Notes: a model not told the origin generated them from the sequence alone. Shown: positions 8,402 through 18,221, counted from the first letter of the stretch. The stretch: 64,000 nucleotides of DNA from Corynebacterium glyciniphilum AJ 3170 (GCF_007673095.1 NZ_VDYZ01000012.1:1-64000); one strand, 5' to 3'. Translations and numbers: made by a program.

Positions 8402-9904
8402 TTACGTCCTAGGCTTCCCGAAGTCGATGTCGATGCGGTCCAGGTCGCGGCCACCACCACGGCGGGTAGTCCGTTGGATCGTCACCGTGGCCAGGGCGTC
8501 CAGGACAGCTCGACGGGACGCCAGGGGAGCGTCCTCCCACCAGGTGATGGGATCGAGTGCTGCTTCCGCCACGTCGACCAGGACACCGGAGCGGTCGCGG
8601 GCCTGTAGGGCCTGGTCGATCTTCTCGAGGTCGGAGTTCAGCCGGTTGTTGGCTGTGGTGGCCTGAGCGACAGTCAGCTGGCGCTGACCGAGCGCATCAC
8701 CGATCTCACGGAGCTGCACCCTGATGGCCTCGCGGTCGGTCATCAGCTGTGCGACCTCCTCACTTTCGCCGGAGACCTCAGCGATAGCGTCCTGGATGTC
8801 GTGCTCGGCCAGGCGGGCCAGCAGAGCTTCCCGGACATACTCGTCTGTGTAGGCCATGCGGATGGTGACGTGGTGGCCACGGGGACCGTCGGGGGTCGAA
8901 TGCCTGGAGGAGTCGGCGTTGCGGCAGGTGTAGGCCATGACGGGCTGACCGTGCTTGTCCTTGCCGTCGTGCCAGGAGACCATCGTGGCACCGCAACCAC
9001 CACATCGGTACAGGCTGGAGCCGAGGTAGGTGGCTGACCGTCCGGGGCGGGAGTTGGTGCGACGGTCGGGGTTGGAGAGCAGTGCGACGACGGCACGGTG
9101 CTGGTCAACAGTGATCAGTGGCTCCCATTGGGCCTGGACGTCGGGGTACTCCTCGTCCTTGTACCGGACGATCCCGGCGGCGTCCTTGCGCATCAGTGAG
9201 TTCCGGAAGGTGGTGCCGGACCAGCGTGCACGGGTCTTCTCGGACTGTCCCTTCTTCTTGCGCTCGGGGGCCCAGTAGTCCTCGCCCAGCTCATTGAGGC
9301 GGATCACCTGGGACCGGACGGAAGCACCGGAGAGTACGGCCTCGACAGCGCGGCGGTACTCGCGGGCCTCGTGGGGAACGACCTCCCAGGTGCGGTCACC
9401 GTCACCGGTACCGACGATGCGGTAACCGAACCGACGACCGCCCAGGGGCGGCATCCCGGCCAATGCCCGTTGTTTTGAAGCTGAGGAGATGCGCTTGGAC
9501 TTGATGGCGGACTCCCACTGGCTAACCGCGCTGGACAGGGTAGAGAACAGGTTGGCGTTGGGGTCTTCCAGGTCCATCTCTCCGCCGTTGACATAAATGA
9601 GCCTGACCCCTGCCAGGCGAGCACCGGCCTTGAACGTCTCGGCGGTGATGACGTCGCGGGCAATGCGGTCGGGGGCGTAGGCCAGGACAGCGTCGATGGT
9701 TCCTGCGGCCATCGCGTCTTTCAACGCCTGGAAGCCGGGGCGGTGTTTCCCGGTATAGGCAGAGACGTCGTTGTCACTGTGGACGACGGACACCGTCAAG
9801 CCCATACGTTGGGCCAGGTCACGGCATTCCGTCTCCTGTCGGGCGACTCCGGCACCGTCCTGATGGTCCTCGGAGATGCGGGTGTAGATGGCTGCTGTCG
9901 TCAT
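8402..9904 (-). CDS. Large serine recombinase (integrase)
   Basis: A site-specific integrase of about 500 aa. The N-terminal catalytic domain has MTTAAIYTRISED with the nucleophile Ser at residue 11. It is followed by the resolvase core, a recombinase domain (RRFGYRIV, FRNSLMRKDAAG), a zinc-ribbon domain with RCGGCGATMVSW and YTCRN cysteines, and a coiled-coil-rich C-terminus. ATG 9904 puts the motif at the N-terminus; an in-frame ATG at 9937 would add 11 residues. The gene points inward from the junction with eccC, the normal position for an LSR next to its attachment site. It is probably what integrated the whole left-hand island. Confidence 0.9.
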   Translation of the reverse strand: MTTAAIYTRISEDHQDGAGVARQETECRDLAQRMGLTVSVVHSDNDVSAYTGKHRPGFQALKDAMAAGTIDAVLAYAPDRIARDVITAETFKAGARLAGVRLIYVNGGEMDLEDPNANLFSTLSSAVSQWESAIKSKRISSASKQRALAGMPPLGGRRFGYRIVGTGDGDRTWEVVPHEAREYRRAVEAVLSGASVRSQVIRLNELGEDYWAPERKKKGQSEKTRARWSGTTFRNSLMRKDAAGIVRYKDEEYPDVQAQWEPLITVDQHRAVVALLSNPDRRTNSRPGRSATYLGSSLYRCGGCGATMVSWHDGKDKHGQPVMAYTCRNADSSRHSTPDGPRGHHVTIRMAYTDEYVREALLARLAEHDIQDAIAEVSGESEEVAQLMTDREAIRVQLREIGDALGQRQLTVAQATTANNRLNSDLEKIDQALQARDRSGVLVDVAEAALDPITWWEDAPLASRRAVLDALATVTIQRTTRRGGGRDLDRIDIDFGKPRT

Positions 9905-9920
9905 GCCACAATGATACCCC

Positions 9921-9960
9921 TGTAATCGCTTTTGCATATTCCCGTTGATGATGCTGGGGA
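9921..9960. mobile_element. Probable att junction of the LSR element inside eccC
   Basis: EccC-like coding sequence (reading IFPLMMLGSLAMMISPGG in frame) begins abruptly near 9936, immediately beyond the recombinase start. Upstream of this the frame closes at 9912. The recombination crossover should lie in about 9924-9950. The other junction and the 5' part of eccC would be left of the window. The exact core cannot be determined without the partner site. Confidence 0.6.
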
Positions 9961-12900
9961 GTCTGGCGATGATGATCAGCCCTGGTGGGCAGGACGTCGA
10001 CGAGGTCCGCAGGGGATTCCACCGGCACCTGGACGCGTTGTCGGATTCCCTGCACCGGGCGCGTCGGGACCAGTGGGAGCGTGCGGCGGCGACTCAGCCG
10101 CATCCGCAGTCGTTGTGGACGTTCGCGGACGCAGGTTCCCCCGGCGGGGAGCAGACACATGATGTCCGGCAGGTTGAGCCGGGTGTGGTGCGTATCGGGA
10201 CAGCGGTGCAGACCCCGGATGATCCGCTGGAGATACCTGTGGATGCCCCTCCGGAGGACCTGGAACCGGTGTGCGCCACGACATTGCGGAATCTGGCCGG
10301 GAGTTACGCCACCATCGATGCTCCGGTGGCCGTCGACTTGCGGGAGTTCGATTGCGTCGTGGTCACCGGCGAGGGGGCGCCGGGGCTGGTCAGGGCGATG
10401 CAGGGGCAGATCGTGGTCGGGGATGACCCTGGGGTTCGTGTCACGGGTCCGCATGACCGGTGGCTGTCGGGGGACGGTGCGCTGCACGTGCGTTTCGTGC
10501 ACCTCGGAGGGGCCGGGGGAGGCGACCAGGGAGGCGACGCGGTAGGTCTCGGTGGTGATGTCCCGGTCCCGTTGTCCGGAGCGGTGACGGTGCTGGCTGA
10601 TCCGGGGTCGGTGGCACCGGTGTGGCATGAACTGGCCGCGACCGGTGGCCTGCTGCTCCATGCGCAGGACGGGGTGCTGTCCGCCTGGACGGTCGACGGA
10701 TGGCGCCCGTTCGCCACCGCGGATGAGTTGAGTGACGTGGAACTCGCCGCCGTGTGCCGGTCGCGGTCGGTGAGTCGGGCGTCCCGTTCGGTGTTGGACG
10801 TACCGGGCGGGGGCTTGCGCGCGGCCATCGGTTTCTCGCCGGCTCCGGTGTACCTGGACATCCGGGAGGCGGCGCAGGGTGGCATCGGCCCGCACGGGTT
10901 GTGTATCGGGGCGACCGGCAGCGGCAAGTCTGAGCTGCTCCGGGCGGTGGTGACCAGCTTCGCGCACCGGCATTCCGCAGAGGAACTGAACTTCGTGTTG
11001 ATCGACTTCAAGGGCGGTGCGGCATTTGCGGGGATGGAGCGGTTGCCGCACACGTCGGCGGTGATCACGAACCTGTCGGACGAGGCGGTCCTGGTGGACC
11101 GGATGCAGGATTCCCTGCTGGGGGAACTGCACCGCCGCCAGGAACGCCTCCATGCCGCGGGTCTGGCCACTGCTGCGGAGTACAACCGGGCCTACCCGGG
11201 GACGATGCCGGCGTTGTTCGTGATCGTCGACGAATTCTCCGAGCTGCTGCATGCACGCCCGGAGTTCGCGGAGGTCTTCGCCGCCATCGGACGCCTGGGG
11301 CGGAGTCTGCAGATCCACCTGCTGTTGGCGAGTCAGCGGCTGGAGGAGGGCAGATTGCGTGGTCTGGAGTCGCACCTGTCGTACCGGATCGCACTGCGGA
11401 CGTTCTCGGCGACGGAGTCGCGTCAGCTCATCGGGTCGACTGCGGCATATGAGCTTCCCTCGACGCCGGGATCGGCGATCCTGAGTTCCATCGACCAGGT
11501 CCGGTTCCAGGCCGCGTATGTCTCTGGCCCGGAAGCTCCGCTGGATTCCCGACTGGTGCGTGAGCTGGGTGTGGAACCGGAGTCGGCGGGCACCACCATG
11601 GATCTGGTGATCGACCGTCTGGAGGGGCCGAACCGCACTCCGATCTGGTTGGAGCCACTGCCGGAGTTGCTGCCGGCCAGCGCGGTGATGGGTGAACCCG
11701 ACCCGCCGCCCCTCGCTCTGACGGTACGGTTGGGCCTGGAGGACCTCCCGTTCGACGGTGTGCAGCGTGCGTTCCTCCTGGATCTGCGGCGTCGTCACTG
11801 GGCCGTGGTGGGGCAGCCGGGGACGGGGAAGACGACGCTGGTGCGCTCGCTCGTCCTGGGACTGGCCCTGAGCTCACCGGGCGTGGGGATCTACGTGGTC
11901 GACCCGGGTGGCTCCCTGCATGACCTCGGGAGGCTGCCGCAGGTGGCGGCGGTGGTGGGAGCTGAGCTTCTGCCCCGGCTGCTGGATGAACTGGAGCAGG
12001 ATGATCCCGACGGGGCAGTGGGGCACCGGGTCCTGGTCGTCGACGGCCTCGATGCCGTCGGTGACGAGGACCGGCGGCTCGCAGCACTCGTCGCCGGCGG
12101 CATGGAACGCGGTGTGCACGTGGTCGTGACCTCATTGCGGTGGACGTTCCGCCCCGGCCTGCGCGACCTGCTCACCGGGGCGGTGGAGTTGCGGCTCACC
12201 CCGTCGGAGTCGGTGTTCCGCGATGCCCAGCGCATACTGCCGGACCACCCGGGACGTGGAGTGTCACCGGACGGTAAACACCTGCAGGTCGCGTACTCCG
12301 ACGCCCAGGATGTCGAGCACGTCCGCAAGGTCAGCGTGGCCCGCGGAGAACAGTCCAGGACGATGCGGGTCCTGCCTGAGGTCGTCGGCGCCGGGGAACT
12401 GGATGAGGCGTCCGGGGCGGGCATCCCCGTCGGTGTCGGTGGCCGGCGGCTGTCGACGGTGTGCTGGGATCCCGACACATTCCCGCACCTGACCGTCGTG
12501 GGGCAGTCGAGGGCGGGCGGGACGACGACACTGCACACCGTCGCGCAGGGCGCGGCGGACCGGGCGGGGACGGAGGTGCTGTCCACCGACGTCCGACGAG
12601 GGCTTCTCGGTGCGCCGGGTTACCGTCCCGTTGCGACGTTCATCACGGTCCTGACCCGGTGGATCGAGGAACTCACTGCACGCATCCCCGGTGAAGAGGT
12701 GGAGCTGACGCCGGAGAGCCTGCGGGAGCGCTCCTGGTGGAGCGGTACCGACCGGGTCATCGTCGTGGACGACCTGGACCAGTCAACCGACCTGGCCTCG
12801 GCGGTGGACCAGTTGGTCCCGCTGCTCCCTCACGCGGCGGACATCGGGCTGCACCTGGTGACAGCCCGTCGCAGTGCACTGGTGGGGCGCACCGCCTACA

Positions 12901-13109
12901 CCCCGTTGATGCAGGGCACCCGGGACCTCACGGCGTGGATCCTCCTGTCGGCACCCAGGGAGGACGGCCCGGTCGCCGGCCAGGTGCTGTCACCGCGTCC
13001 GCCGGGAAGGGGAGTGCTTGTCCAGGGGACGGTCGAGGACATACAGGTGGCGACGGTCAGCCAGGTTGACGGGTCTGAAGCTGTCGACGCCGTGGAGGTC
13101 GGGGCATGA
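9945..13109 (+). CDS. eccC: EccC-type FtsK/SpoIIIE ATPase of ESX-4 type VII secretion, 5'-truncated
   Basis: The remaining 1054 aa hold the motor ATPase of a type VII secretion system. They begin inside the second membrane helix (MMLGSLAMM), so the first helix and N-terminal cytosolic part (normally about 200 residues) are missing. Three FtsK-type domains follow: Walker A GATGSGKSE at about 321 with Walker B FVIVDEFSEL at about 424; GQPGTGKTT at about 622; and a degenerate GQSRAGGTTT at about 851. The TTG at 9945 is only the first possible start and has no ribosome site. The stop overlaps the next gene (ATGA). Interruption by the LSR element probably abolishes or splits the protein. Confidence 0.85.
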   Translation: MMMLGSLAMMISPGGQDVDEVRRGFHRHLDALSDSLHRARRDQWERAAATQPHPQSLWTFADAGSPGGEQTHDVRQVEPGVVRIGTAVQTPDDPLEIPVDAPPEDLEPVCATTLRNLAGSYATIDAPVAVDLREFDCVVVTGEGAPGLVRAMQGQIVVGDDPGVRVTGPHDRWLSGDGALHVRFVHLGGAGGGDQGGDAVGLGGDVPVPLSGAVTVLADPGSVAPVWHELAATGGLLLHAQDGVLSAWTVDGWRPFATADELSDVELAAVCRSRSVSRASRSVLDVPGGGLRAAIGFSPAPVYLDIREAAQGGIGPHGLCIGATGSGKSELLRAVVTSFAHRHSAEELNFVLIDFKGGAAFAGMERLPHTSAVITNLSDEAVLVDRMQDSLLGELHRRQERLHAAGLATAAEYNRAYPGTMPALFVIVDEFSELLHARPEFAEVFAAIGRLGRSLQIHLLLASQRLEEGRLRGLESHLSYRIALRTFSATESRQLIGSTAAYELPSTPGSAILSSIDQVRFQAAYVSGPEAPLDSRLVRELGVEPESAGTTMDLVIDRLEGPNRTPIWLEPLPELLPASAVMGEPDPPPLALTVRLGLEDLPFDGVQRAFLLDLRRRHWAVVGQPGTGKTTLVRSLVLGLALSSPGVGIYVVDPGGSLHDLGRLPQVAAVVGAELLPRLLDELEQDDPDGAVGHRVLVVDGLDAVGDEDRRLAALVAGGMERGVHVVVTSLRWTFRPGLRDLLTGAVELRLTPSESVFRDAQRILPDHPGRGVSPDGKHLQVAYSDAQDVEHVRKVSVARGEQSRTMRVLPEVVGAGELDEASGAGIPVGVGGRRLSTVCWDPDTFPHLTVVGQSRAGGTTTLHTVAQGAADRAGTEVLSTDVRRGLLGAPGYRPVATFITVLTRWIEELTARIPGEEVELTPESLRERSWWSGTDRVIVVDDLDQSTDLASAVDQLVPLLPHAADIGLHLVTARRSALVGRTAYTPLMQGTRDLTAWILLSAPREDGPVAGQVLSPRPPGRGVLVQGTVEDIQVATVSQVDGSEAVDAVEVGA

Positions 13110-14323
13110 GCGCCGGAATGGTGGCCACGGCGGTGGCGCTCACGGAATCGGGGATCCTGGTCAACGGCCTGTGCGTCACCGATCTGTTGAGTGGTTACGA
13201 GGTGCGGTGCACGGACCCGGAGCTGGACCCGGAAACTGAGGAGGGTCAGGAGGGCCAGGATGGTTACGGTGGCCACGATGGCACTGACGGGGGAACCGGT
13301 GCCCCGGTGTTCCGTGGTTCCGTGGTGCCTTTACACCGGCTGGAGGCGGTCCGGGAACTGGTGGAGGAGGTTCTGGAAGCCAGAGCTGCTGACCCTGAAC
13401 TCACCAGTGCGAATCCGGTCGTGCCACGTACGGTGTTTCCCTGGGGCATCGGTGCGCACACGACGGATATCCTCGTCACCGGCCCCGACAAAGACGCCAC
13501 CGCCGCCTACCTGCGGATGACGGGGGTGCGGGCGCGGACCGTGGATGTCAGTCAGGCGCTGCGACTGGCCGGTGACCTGGCCGAAGCGCAGGCGGAGGTC
13601 GCCGACCCCGCGCCGCCGCCGGTGGCTGTGCCGGATGACGAGCCCGACCAGGCTGAAAAGGGTGGTCGGATGCTGTCGCGCCGGGTGCTGATTCTGACTG
13701 CCGTCTCCGTGACACTGGTGGGGCTCGTTGTGGGCGTCGGACTACTGCGGCCTGCCGGGGCACCGGGTGCCTCGGATACCTCGGGTGCCTCGGAGACGGC
13801 GGCGGATGCAGGGATCACCCCGGTCCAGGACGGGGATCCGGGGGAGCAGTCGGCGACCACGACGGCTGCTGTTCCGGATGCCACGGGGTGGCGTGAGTTG
13901 AGTCCGGGCGACCGTGCCCCGGAGGAGGTGGCCGGGGACCCCGTCACCGCCGTATCTGTCGATGTCGCCGGATGGAGGATGACCGAGAGCACGTCCGACA
14001 GTGAGATCTGGACCTCTGACGACGTCGGGATGCGCGTACTCATCGCCGCCCGTCCCACGCCGGTGGGTACGCAGGGTGAGTTGGATGCGGCGATGCTTGG
14101 AGCGCTCGACGCGCTCGACGGCAACGGTGACATCAGGGTGACCGACCGGTCCCCGGTCGCCTACGAGGAGTACTTCCCCGATTCGACGACGTCCTGGCGG
14201 GTCCGGTTGGTGGACGGCCACCAGGTCTCGGTCGGATGCCAGTACCGTGAGGCCTCCGATGACCGCCGGGAGGTCTGTGAGCGGTTCACCGCTACTGCCC
14301 GAGTGACCGCCGCGACGGGTTGA
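13106..14323 (+). CDS. Type VII secretion-associated membrane protein (Rv3446c family)
   Basis: A 405-aa protein. A cytosolic N-terminal region of about 185 residues is followed by one membrane helix ([21 protein letters not shown], about 190-212). A low-complexity T/S/A/G/D linker and an extracytoplasmic C-terminal domain ([20 protein letters not shown] onward) complete it. This architecture and the position directly after eccC match the Rv3446c family of ESX-4 loci. The gene overlaps the eccC stop by 4 bp. Its 3' end overlaps the convergent lldD gene by 32 bp, which indicates that the lactate cassette was placed very tightly against the ESX operon. Molecular function is unknown. Confidence 0.78.
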   Translation: MSAGMVATAVALTESGILVNGLCVTDLLSGYEVRCTDPELDPETEEGQEGQDGYGGHDGTDGGTGAPVFRGSVVPLHRLEAVRELVEEVLEARAADPELTSANPVVPRTVFPWGIGAHTTDILVTGPDKDATAAYLRMTGVRARTVDVSQALRLAGDLAEAQAEVADPAPPPVAVPDDEPDQAEKGGRMLSRRVLILTAVSVTLVGLVVGVGLLRPAGAPGASDTSGASETAADAGITPVQDGDPGEQSATTTAAVPDATGWRELSPGDRAPEEVAGDPVTAVSVDVAGWRMTESTSDSEIWTSDDVGMRVLIAARPTPVGTQGELDAAMLGALDALDGNGDIRVTDRSPVAYEEYFPDSTTSWRVRLVDGHQVSVGCQYREASDDRREVCERFTATARVTAATG

Positions 14324-15548
14324 CCCGGTTGAACCGCGTGAGTTGGGTGACATGCTCGGGGCCGAGTTCTCCGAGACTGGTGACCTGCAGCAGTTTCATG
14401 GTGCGTTCGATCTGGGAACGCAGGATGCTGATCGTCCGGTCGACGCCGTCGCGTCCGCCGGCCATGAGGCCGTAGAGGTAGGCACGTCCGATGAGGGTGA
14501 AGTCCGCGCCCAGTGCGATCGCCGCCACGATGTCCGCACCGTTCATGATGCCGGTGTCGATGATGATCTCCACGTCGTCACCGACGGCACGTCGGACCTC
14601 GGGCAGCAGGTGGAAGGGGACCGGGGCGCGGTCCAGCTGGCGTCCGCCGTGGTTGGACAGGGTGAGGGAGTCGACGCCGAGGTCGACGAGGGTCCGGGCG
14701 TCCTCCACGTTCTGGACGCCCTTGACGGAGATCCTGCCGGGCCACATCTCGCGGATGACCTCAAGGTCCTTGTAGTTGATGGTGGGGTCCATCGCGGAGT
14801 CGAGGAGTTCGCCGACGGTGCCTCCGGTGGAGGACAAGGACGCGAACTCCAGTGGCGGGGTGGTCAGGAAGTCGTACCACCACCACGGACGCGGGATGGC
14901 GTCCAGGATCGTTTTCGCGGTGAGCTGCGGGGGGATCGAGAAGCCGTGGCGGGTGTCGCGCATGCGGTTGCCGGCGACGGGGGCGTCGACGGTGAAGAAC
15001 AGGGTATCGAAACCCGCTTTCGCCGCGCGTTCGACCAGACCGTAGGAGATGTCGCGGTCCTTCATCACGTAGAGCTGGAACCAGTTCCGGCCGTGCGGGT
15101 TGGTGGCTCTGACGTCTTCGATGGAGGTCGTCCCGAGTGTCGACAGGCTGAAGGGGATACCGGCGGCTGCGGCGGCGCCGGCACCGGCGACCTCTCCCTC
15201 GGTCTGCATCAGGCGGGTGAAACCGGTGGGCGCGATGCCGAAGGGGAGGGCGGATGTTCCACCGTGGATGCTGGCGGTGGTGTCGATCTGGGAGGCGTCC
15301 TTGAGGATCGACGGGTGGAACTCGATGTCCTCGAAAGCCTGGCGGGCCCGGGCGATCGAGATCTCCTCCTCGGCGGCGCCGTCGGTGTAGTCGAAGGCGG
15401 AGGCGGGTGTGCGACGTTTGGCGATCTTACGCAGGTCGTAGATGGTGAGCGCGGAGTCCAGTCGACGCTTTCTGGCGTTGAACTCGGGCTTCTTGAACTG
15501 CATGAGGTCGAGGATCTCGGAGGGGTTGGGGAGTTGACGCTTGACCAT
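14292..15548 (-). CDS. lldD: FMN-dependent L-lactate dehydrogenase (quinone)
   Basis: A 418-aa alpha-hydroxy-acid dehydrogenase that oxidises L-lactate to pyruvate and passes electrons to menaquinone. Visible family features are the [18 protein letters not shown]-binding region, WFQLYV, and the active-site signature [10 protein letters not shown] with His and Arg at about residues 300-303, then [15 protein letters not shown] 15548 is chosen because AAGGA lies 8 bp upstream; GTG 15554 is in frame. It follows the permease gene on the same strand, with an LldR-type palindrome in the 81-bp gap. Length and motifs match the corynebacterial LldD. Confidence 0.92.
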   Translation of the reverse strand: MVKRQLPNPSEILDLMQFKKPEFNARKRRLDSALTIYDLRKIAKRRTPASAFDYTDGAAEEEISIARARQAFEDIEFHPSILKDASQIDTTASIHGGTSALPFGIAPTGFTRLMQTEGEVAGAGAAAAAGIPFSLSTLGTTSIEDVRATNPHGRNWFQLYVMKDRDISYGLVERAAKAGFDTLFFTVDAPVAGNRMRDTRHGFSIPPQLTAKTILDAIPRPWWWYDFLTTPPLEFASLSSTGGTVGELLDSAMDPTINYKDLEVIREMWPGRISVKGVQNVEDARTLVDLGVDSLTLSNHGGRQLDRAPVPFHLLPEVRRAVGDDVEIIIDTGIMNGADIVAAIALGADFTLIGRAYLYGLMAGGRDGVDRTISILRSQIERTMKLLQVTSLGELGPEHVTQLTRFNRVNPSRRSLGQ

Positions 15549-15589
15549 GGTCACTTTCCTTGTCGTTGTCGGGGACTGTCGCTTGTTGT

Positions 15590-15606
15590 CTGTGGTCTGA
15601 CCACAG
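15590..15606. promoter_or_regulatory. LldR-type operator upstream of lldD
   Basis: CTGTGGTCTGACCACAG is a perfect 17-bp palindrome containing TGGT-N3-ACCA, the core bound by FadR/PdhR/LldR-type GntR regulators. It sits 41 bp before lldD, so lldD may have its own regulated promoter in addition to read-through from lldP. Confidence 0.72.
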
Positions 15607-15629
15607 TTGTCTGTTGTCGAGGTTACGCG

Positions 15630-17315
15630 TTAGGGCAGCATCCACTGCAGGACGGTGGCCTGGAGGCCGTTGATCACGCAGATCGCCACCAGCATGCCGA
15701 GGCTCCACCACATCACCTTCCGGAGGATCTCCGACTCGCGGCCGGCCAGACCCACGGCGGTGGCGACGATGGTGAGGTTCTGCGGACTGACGAGTTTCCC
15801 GACAACGCCACCGGAGGTGTTGGACGCCACCATCAGTGCGGGGTCCAGGTCCGCCTGGGTGGCGGCTGTCTGCTGCAGCGTGGCGAACAGGGCGTTCGCG
15901 CTGGTGTCCGAGCCGGTCACCGCGGTGCCGAGCCACCCGAGTACCGGTGCGAAGAAGGCGAAAGCGGCACCCGCGCCCGCGATCCAGTGGCCGATGGTGA
16001 TCGTCTGGCCGGACTGGTTCATCACGTAGGCCAAGGACAGAACCGCGGCGACGGTGAGGATCGAGAAACGCATCTTCACCAGGTTCCCCCAGTAGGCCCG
16101 GACTGCGACTGCCGGGGAGACCCGGTACACCGCGGTCACGATGACACCGGTGATCAGGAGCAGGGTTCCGGGTGAGGACAGCCAGGGGAAACTGTAGACG
16201 GTGGCCGTCGACACGTCCCCCTCGGCGGTCAAGACATGGCCGTCGAGCCCGGGCCAGGAGAGCGTGAGATCGGTGGAGGCCAGGAAGTCCTTGACCGGAT
16301 CCCACAGCTTGGCGATCGAGAAGATCACGATGACAAGCAGGTACGGGAACAGGGCCATCACGGTACGTGAGGTGGTTAGCTCACGGGTGGTGGTCTCGGT
16401 CTCGGCGGAAGCGCTGGTCACGTCCTGCACCTCGCCGGACTCCTCTTCGCGTTGCCGTTCGGTGAGGAGCCGTTGCCGGGCTTCGGCCGTCCCCTCGGGA
16501 CGCCAGAACCGGAGCATTATCACGGCGACGGCGAGGCCGCACAGCGCCGAGATGATGTCCGTGAGCTCGACGGAAATGTAGTTGGCGGCCACGAACTGCA
16601 CCACCGCGAAGACCGCACCGATGGTCAGGGCGATCGGCCAGCACTGTTTCAGACCCTTTCTGCCGTCGACCAGGAGGCAGAGGAAGAGTGGAACGACCAG
16701 GGCGATGAACGGCGTCTGTCGACCGACGATGCTGCCGATGTGCTCATAGTCGATGCCGGTCAGTGCACCTGCGGTGATGATAGGGGTCGCGATGGCGCCG
16801 AAAGCCACTGGTGCGGTGTTCGCAACCAGAACGGCGACAGCCGCGCGCATCCGGGCGAAACCGACGGCAAGCAACATGACGCCGGTGATGGCCAGAGGCG
16901 CGCCGAAACCGGCGAGGGCCTCGAGCATGCCGCCGAAACAGAAGGCGATGAGGATCGCCTGGATCCGGGGGTGGTCGGAGATCCGGTCGATGACGGCCCG
17001 CAGGTCGAGGAACCGGCCCGAGCGAACCGTGATTTCGTAGAACCAGATCGCGGACACGACGATCCACATGATCGGGAACAGTCCGAAGACCGCACCTTGT
17101 GTCGCGGAGAGTCCGGCCAGGTCGGCGGGCATGCCGTACACGCTGACGGCGATGACGAGAGATACGGCGAGGGCGGCGAGACCTGCCCAGTGGGCACGCC
17201 ACCGTAGGACGCCGAGTGTGACGAACACTGTGATGAGAGGGAGGAGGGCTACCAGTGAAGACAGGAACAGGTTGTCTGCGACTGGCGCGAGGTCGGGCAG
17301 GTAAGTGGAACTCAT
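15630..17315 (-). CDS. lldP: L-lactate permease (LctP family)
   Basis: A 561-aa polytopic membrane protein with about 13 hydrophobic segments. LctP-family stretches include FWPIMWIVVSAIWFYE-like, EALAGFGAPLAIT and SNTSGGVVGKLVSPQNL. It imports L-lactate (and probably glycolate) with protons. ATG 17315 is chosen because GAGGA lies 5 bp upstream; the frame could extend to 17360. It is divergent from lldR with a 13-bp operator palindrome in between and upstream of lldD, forming the standard corynebacterial lactate-use cassette. Confidence 0.92.
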   Translation of the reverse strand: MSSTYLPDLAPVADNLFLSSLVALLPLITVFVTLGVLRWRAHWAGLAALAVSLVIAVSVYGMPADLAGLSATQGAVFGLFPIMWIVVSAIWFYEITVRSGRFLDLRAVIDRISDHPRIQAILIAFCFGGMLEALAGFGAPLAITGVMLLAVGFARMRAAVAVLVANTAPVAFGAIATPIITAGALTGIDYEHIGSIVGRQTPFIALVVPLFLCLLVDGRKGLKQCWPIALTIGAVFAVVQFVAANYISVELTDIISALCGLAVAVIMLRFWRPEGTAEARQRLLTERQREEESGEVQDVTSASAETETTTRELTTSRTVMALFPYLLVIVIFSIAKLWDPVKDFLASTDLTLSWPGLDGHVLTAEGDVSTATVYSFPWLSSPGTLLLITGVIVTAVYRVSPAVAVRAYWGNLVKMRFSILTVAAVLSLAYVMNQSGQTITIGHWIAGAGAAFAFFAPVLGWLGTAVTGSDTSANALFATLQQTAATQADLDPALMVASNTSGGVVGKLVSPQNLTIVATAVGLAGRESEILRKVMWWSLGMLVAICVINGLQATVLQWMLP

Positions 17316-17384
17316 GATGTCCTCGTGGATGGTGTGGGGACGTGTGGAGGTGTACGCCACATGGTCGTGATGCCGACCACAGCA

Positions 17385-17397
17385 GTGGTCAGACCAC
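17385..17397. promoter_or_regulatory. LldR-type operator between lldP and lldR
   Basis: GTGGTCAGACCAC is a perfect 13-bp palindrome with the same TGGT-N3-ACCA core as the site before lldD. It lies in the divergent promoter region and would control the lldPD operon and possibly lldR itself. Confidence 0.72.
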
Positions 17398-17465
17398 AGC
17401 GTAGATCACGTCAAGTTTTGCGGTCAAGACATTTTCCTGTTCGCTCCGCGGGTGGGGGGACATGG

Positions 17466-17471
17466 TAGAAA
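17466..17471 (+). promoter_or_regulatory. Probable lldR -10 box, leaderless
   Basis: TAGAAA is followed by 6 bases and then the ATG of lldR. This spacing puts the transcription start at or next to the start codon. Confidence 0.45.
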
Positions 17472-17477
17472 AAGACC

Positions 17478-18200
17478 ATGACTGACGAACCTGCCTGGAC
17501 ACCGGTCCCCCGCATCCGGACTCACCAGATGGTCGTCGACGCCATCGAGAACCAGATCCTTTCGGGCACGCTCCATGTCGGTGATCTGCTTCCGGCGGAG
17601 CGGACCCTCTCTGAGCAGCTACAGGTCAGTAGGGCGGCCGTCCGTGAGGCGATCAGGGTTCTGGAGGGGCAGGGGGTGCTGGAGTCCAACGTCGGTTCCG
17701 GCCACAAGGCGGGGACGTTCATCGCGGCGATGCCTTCGGAGGCGCTGTCCAGGTTCCTGCGGCTGCATGTCGCACTGTCCAATTTCGGTCTGGCGGAGGT
17801 GGTGCAGACGCGCACCATTCTTGAAGTCGAGAGTGCCCGGCTCGCAGCGGTGGAGCAGGACGCCGACGCAGTGGCCGGTATGCGCTCCGCCGTGGCTGAG
17901 ATGGATCGGGCGGGGGTCTCCCGGGAGGAGTTCAACGACGCCGACACCCGGTTTCATATCGCGCTCGCGCATGGCGCGGGGAACCGGCTGTTTGCGGACA
18001 TGACCCAGGCGATCCGGGAATCTCTCCGGGTGCCGATTCTGAAGGGCTTCCGGAGCCAGGAGGACTGGGAGTCGGTGGCGGACACCCTGCGTGAGCAGCA
18101 CAAGGCGATCCTCGCGGCTGTTGAGGGCGGGGACGCTGACACTGCCGGAGCGCAGATGGCCGAACATATTTCCACCGCCTACCGCGCACTGTTGGAGTAG
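17478..18200 (+). CDS. lldR: FadR-family GntR regulator LldR
   Basis: A 240-aa repressor. The N-terminal GntR winged helix (about residues 15-80, PAERTLSEQLQVSRAAVREAI) is followed by an FCD ligand-binding domain with the metal/ligand motif DADTRFHIALAHGAGN. It is divergent from lldP-lldD and flanked by the matching operators, so lactate (the known ligand of the corynebacterial protein) would release repression. No ribosome site precedes the ATG, consistent with leaderless translation. Confidence 0.88.
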   Translation: MTDEPAWTPVPRIRTHQMVVDAIENQILSGTLHVGDLLPAERTLSEQLQVSRAAVREAIRVLEGQGVLESNVGSGHKAGTFIAAMPSEALSRFLRLHVALSNFGLAEVVQTRTILEVESARLAAVEQDADAVAGMRSAVAEMDRAGVSREEFNDADTRFHIALAHGAGNRLFADMTQAIRESLRVPILKGFRSQEDWESVADTLREQHKAILAAVEGGDADTAGAQMAEHISTAYRALLE

Positions 18201-18221
18201 GCCGGTCACAGGCCAGTCGAG

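Noticed and set aside
9819..11798. 659-codon minus-strand frame across the LSR start and eccC
   Set aside because: Antisense to eccC; composition rich in Arg/His/Gln as expected of a high-G+C shadow, with no domain.
14343..16175. 610-codon plus-strand frame
   Set aside because: Antisense shadow of lldD and lldP; low-complexity Gly/Asp/Glu product without motifs.
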